DNA from: Phycisphaerae bacterium RAS1
GTDB taxonomy: Bacteria; Planctomycetota; Phycisphaerae; UBA1845; Fen-1342
Direction of reading: 5' to 3'
Length of the DNA stretch: 64,000 nucleotides
Assembly: GCA_007859745.1 (NCBI GenBank)
Contig: SMLU01000004.1
Location: 370,016 to 434,015, forward strand
The translations under genes and the position numbers were made by a program. The notes under the pieces are model-generated. The model was not told the origin of the DNA. It saw nothing but the letters and a program-made list of their open reading frames with translations, and made no database searches. Of this stretch, positions 61,385-64,000 are shown piece by piece (position 1 is the first letter of the stretch; the number at the start of each line of letters is the position of its first letter).

Positions 61385-62329
61385 GTGCGCGTGCTGCTGA
61401 TCATGCTCGCGGCCTGCCTGGCGCTGGCGGGCGTTCTGACGGCGCGGCTGGCGAGCGGGTGGAAGCAGGCCCGGCCTGCTGCGACCGCGGGCATGCCAAA
61501 TGGGGCGTACCGAGGCGCTGAGGTCGGCGCGATCAGCGAATCAAGTGCAAACACGGCGGCGCCAACGCGCTCCGAAACGCGCTGGGCCGAAAACGACCGC
61601 CAGCCGGGGGATCGCCGCGCGACGCCGGCCGCCCCGCCGGCATCGGCGATGAGCGACCAGGCGTTGCAGGCCGCCCTGGCCGACGCAATCGCTCGATCGG
61701 ACTTGGAGCAGGCTGTTGATTTCGCCACGGAGCAGGCGGTGCGGCGCCCGGACGATGCCGCCGCCGGCTTCGAGCGCGCCGCGCTGCTGATGCGTTGCCG
61801 GCGATTCGCCGATGCGGACGCCGTGCTTCGGCGTGTGCTCGAACTTGATCCGGCTCATGATCGGGCGCGATTCGACCTGGCCATCGCCTGCCAGGTGCGC
61901 GGCCAGCTCGGCGAAGCGCGCGATCTGTGGAACCGCTTCCTCGCCGCGCATCCCGACGACGCCGAGGCCCGCGCACATCGCGGCGAAGCGCTGCTCGATC
62001 TGCACGACTGGGGCGCGGCCGCGGCGGATTTCGCCTGGCTGGCGCGGCGCGATCCGGCGGACGCGGCGGCGGCGCTGAACCTGTCATTGGCGCTCGAGCA
62101 GCTCGGCCGCGGTGCCGAAGCCATCGCCGTCCTGACGCAGCGAATCGAACGGCGACCGAGCGACGTGCGGCTCATGAATCGCCTGGCGACGCTGGAATGG
62201 TCCGACAGCGGCGGCGACCAGCACAGCGCCGCCGCCCGCCGCGCGGCGGAGTGGTGCCGGCGGTCGCTGGCGCTGGTTCCGGGCCAGCCGGCGATCGTTG
62301 AGTTGCTGGGCCAGATCGTCCCCAAATGA
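61385..62329 (+). CDS. Membrane-anchored TPR protein
   Basis: A 314-residue protein from the GTG at 61385, with GGGAG six bases before it; a TTG six codons earlier lacks such a site. One N-terminal hydrophobic helix (LLIMLAACLALAGVLTARLA) anchors it. From about residue 120 come TPR repeats: AAAGFERAALLMRCRRFADA, VLELDPAHDRARFDLAIACQ, FLAAHPDDAEARAHRGEALL, and a last LVPGQPAIVELLGQI. It may tether partner proteins at the inner membrane. It directly follows nuoI, but no respiratory role can be shown. Confidence 0.75.
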   Translation: MRVLLIMLAACLALAGVLTARLASGWKQARPAATAGMPNGAYRGAEVGAISESSANTAAPTRSETRWAENDRQPGDRRATPAAPPASAMSDQALQAALADAIARSDLEQAVDFATEQAVRRPDDAAAGFERAALLMRCRRFADADAVLRRVLELDPAHDRARFDLAIACQVRGQLGEARDLWNRFLAAHPDDAEARAHRGEALLDLHDWGAAAADFAWLARRDPADAAAALNLSLALEQLGRGAEAIAVLTQRIERRPSDVRLMNRLATLEWSDSGGDQHSAAARRAAEWCRRSLALVPGQPAIVELLGQIVPK

Positions 62330-62395
62330 AGTCGGCCGACAGCCGCGGGGAGTGCGGGCTTCCAGCCCGCCGGGGCCCGCCGCGCGCGCCGTCTA

Positions 62396-64000
62396 CTAGC
62401 CCGCATATTTCATCAGTTGTCGCTTGGGCTGCCGGTTGCTGTGCGTTCGGGTTGGCGTGGGTTGTTTGTGTGGTTTGAGCGGTTTTGGCGCGCAGCGCCC
62501 CCTTACCCCCGGTCGCGATTCGGGCTGTTGGGGGCTACGCCGGGGCGGGTCGCCGGGGCGGGCCGGTGCGTAGGCGGGCGAGGATGCGGGCGAATAGTTC
62601 GTGCAGGGGATAGGCGCTCGACAGGTGCAGCACGACTCGCCGAACGCTGGTGACGATCCGCGCGGCGACCTTGAAGAGCCTGAGCCGGATGGTGTCGGTC
62701 TGGGCCTGCGCCAGTTCGGTGTCGAGCAGCGCGGTGCGGCGCAGGTGCTCGACCAGCACGTAGGCGGCGCTCGACAGCAGCAGCCGGAATTGATTGGCGA
62801 TGAACGCGTGGCAGCTGGTTCGGTCGGCGAACAGCATGAGCTGCTGCTCCTTGATGCGATTCTCCATCTCGCCGCGCTGCGTGTAGAGGTCGTCGTAGAT
62901 CTGCTGCGGACGGCGATCGATGAGGTTGGTGACCACGAAGCGGACGTTCGGGCCTTGCGGCAGATGTTCGGCCTTCACGATCACGCGCCGCGCGCGATCC
63001 CAGGTCTGCGCGGCGTACTCGAATTCGTGGAAGTTGCGCACCTTCTGATTCGCGGCCTCGAATTGTGCCTGGGCCGCCGCCATCCACGGTGCGACCTGTT
63101 TTTCGAGCGTTTTGTTGCGCGCCAGGCCCAGCACGTACTGCACGTCGTGCCGGTCGCACCAGCGCATCAGCCGCCAGCGGCAGAAGCCCGAATCGCCGCG
63201 CACGATGATCCGCACCGCCGGCCAGACCTGCCGCAGCCGCGTCACCAGCAGCTTGAGAATCGCGGCGCTGTGCAGAGCCGCATCGATGTTGCTGGGCCGC
63301 AGATAGCTGACCAGCAGCCGATCGCCGCAGAACACGTACAGCGGCAAAAAGCAGTAGCAGTCGTAAAAGCCGTGAAAGAAGCGGCCGTCCTGTTTGCCAT
63401 GCAGCGGGTCGTGCGTGGCGTCGAAGTCCAGCACCAGTTCCGCCGGGGGCGCGTCATACGACGCGATGAACTGCCCGACCAGCGCCGCCGCCAGACGCCC
63501 CAGCGCTTTGCGATCGACGCGATTCTCCAGCCGGCACAGCGTCGGCGCGCTGGCCAGCGGCGCCGCGGCGTCAGGCGTCTGCTCGGCCAGAACCGCAAAC
63601 AGCGGATCGCTGCGCAGCGTGGCGTGATCGTTCAGATCTTCGTAGCCCAGCGCGATGCCGAAAATCCGCTGCGCCAACATCGTCCGCTGCGCATGCACAA
63701 TCTTCGCCGGATCACGCGGATCAGTCAGACACCCGGCCAGCGCCTCGACCAGGCCCACACGCCGATCCACTTCCCGCAGCAGCAACCCGCCCGCATCCGT
63801 CGTGAGCCGCCCACCCGCAAAATCGCCCACAATCTTCTGCCGCCCCAGACTGGAAAACAGCAACCCCTGGCCGTTACACTCTGTCACACGTGGCCTCCTT
63901 GCCTGAACACTGGCGAACCTCTAGCAAGTCCCCAGTTTACAAGGCTTCGAGGCCATGTCTATTTCAACGCAGCAACGAACTGATGAAATATCCGGGCTAG
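62396..64000 (-). mobile_element. IS1380-family insertion sequence (nearly or fully complete)
   Basis: Inverted ends, CTAGCCCGCATATTTCATCA on the left (from 62396) and CTAGCCCGGATATTTCATCA read inward from 64000, agree at 22 of the first 23 bases. If the terminal CTAG is a 4-base target duplication the element is 62400-63996 (about 1.6 kb), normal for IS1380. The window ends at the right end, so this cannot be proved. It inserted 66 bases after the TPR gene stop. The ends flank one transposase gene. Confidence 0.9.
62535..63887 (-). CDS. IS1380-family transposase
   Basis: A 450-residue DDE transposase. It opens CNGQGLLFSSLGRQKIVGDF, then GGRLTTDAGGLLLREVDRR and RIFGIALGYEDLNDH, all typical of IS1380. 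The three acidic catalytic positions are visible: Asp in LVLDFDATHDPLHG, Asp in IIVRGDSGFCRW, and Glu in MENRIKEQQLMLFADRTSC. No frameshift or stop interrupts it, so the element may be active. The region downstream of the gene inside the element (62400-62534) is T-rich and holds no other gene. Confidence 0.95.
   Translation of the reverse strand: MTECNGQGLLFSSLGRQKIVGDFAGGRLTTDAGGLLLREVDRRVGLVEALAGCLTDPRDPAKIVHAQRTMLAQRIFGIALGYEDLNDHATLRSDPLFAVLAEQTPDAAAPLASAPTLCRLENRVDRKALGRLAAALVGQFIASYDAPPAELVLDFDATHDPLHGKQDGRFFHGFYDCYCFLPLYVFCGDRLLVSYLRPSNIDAALHSAAILKLLVTRLRQVWPAVRIIVRGDSGFCRWRLMRWCDRHDVQYVLGLARNKTLEKQVAPWMAAAQAQFEAANQKVRNFHEFEYAAQTWDRARRVIVKAEHLPQGPNVRFVVTNLIDRRPQQIYDDLYTQRGEMENRIKEQQLMLFADRTSCHAFIANQFRLLLSSAAYVLVEHLRRTALLDTELAQAQTDTIRLRLFKVAARIVTSVRRVVLHLSSAYPLHELFARILARLRTGPPRRPAPA

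Overview
This is about 64 kb of GC-rich chromosomal DNA from what looks like a member of the Planctomycetota, possibly Phycisphaerae-like. The evidence is the combination of PEP-CTERM sorting tails (VPEPG / VPAP / IPEPG followed by a membrane helix and arginines), EF-hand dockerin-type repeats with LDIN cores on secreted proteins, a GEVED-domain surface protein, several large secreted hypotheticals, and a Gram-negative envelope set (LptE-like, BamD-like, FtsH, FabI, phosphatidylethanolamine synthesis). The class-level placement is inference.

Layout. 1-4 kb: tRNA-Asp, a flippase-like membrane protein, a secreted hypothetical, and a sugar-isomerase-fold protein coupled to a stand-alone response regulator. 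4-10 kb: amphi-Trp protein, purF, ftsH, then LptE-like and BamD-like envelope genes. 9.8-10.9 kb: a REP-associated (RAYT/Y1) transposase between inverted palindromes, next to a truncated dockerin gene. 10.9-19 kb: oligopeptide-ABC ATPase, collagen-like lipoprotein, class III aminotransferase, coiled-coil membrane protein, and a fused chorismate mutase / prephenate dehydratase / ACT / DAHP synthase. 19-25.5 kb: acyltransferase, subtilase, secreted proteins, an 8 x 30 bp hairpin array and a PEP-CTERM protein. 25.9-28.4 kb: an overlapping HAD-psd-pssA operon. 28.7-31.2 kb: a GEVED protein with two strikingly alternating low-complexity tracts. 31.8-34.2 kb: fabI and a restriction-modification pair (MT-A70 methylase plus BglII/BstYI-like nuclease). 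34.6-43 kb: dockerin-bearing subtilase, SerA-like dehydrogenase, secreted hypothetical, Zn/Mn ABC importer. 43-49.5 kb: a two-gene signalling unit (hybrid PAS histidine kinase plus an HDOD-REC-GGDEF-REC-GAF-HD-GYP protein). 49.8-62.3 kb: galactose-oxidase-like copper oxidase, beta-propeller PEP-CTERM proteins (one coupled to a TrmB-type regulator), MsbA-like exporter with a PDZ-like insert, DegT aminotransferase, cupredoxin-dockerin protein, UVR-motif protein, nuoI and a TPR protein. 62.4-64 kb: an almost complete IS1380-family element.

The dominant non-coding signal is a dense population of small palindromic repeats: at least ten sequence families in the gaps, some in tandem, some as inverted pairs like bacterial interspersed mosaic elements, and a few running into coding sequence. 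A single RAYT gene lies among them. The most novel-looking protein is the GEVED gene at 28682-31225, with roughly 75 residues of alternating Asp/hydrophobic followed by roughly 245 residues with Ala at every second position. All functional calls rest on motifs read by eye; no database search was run.
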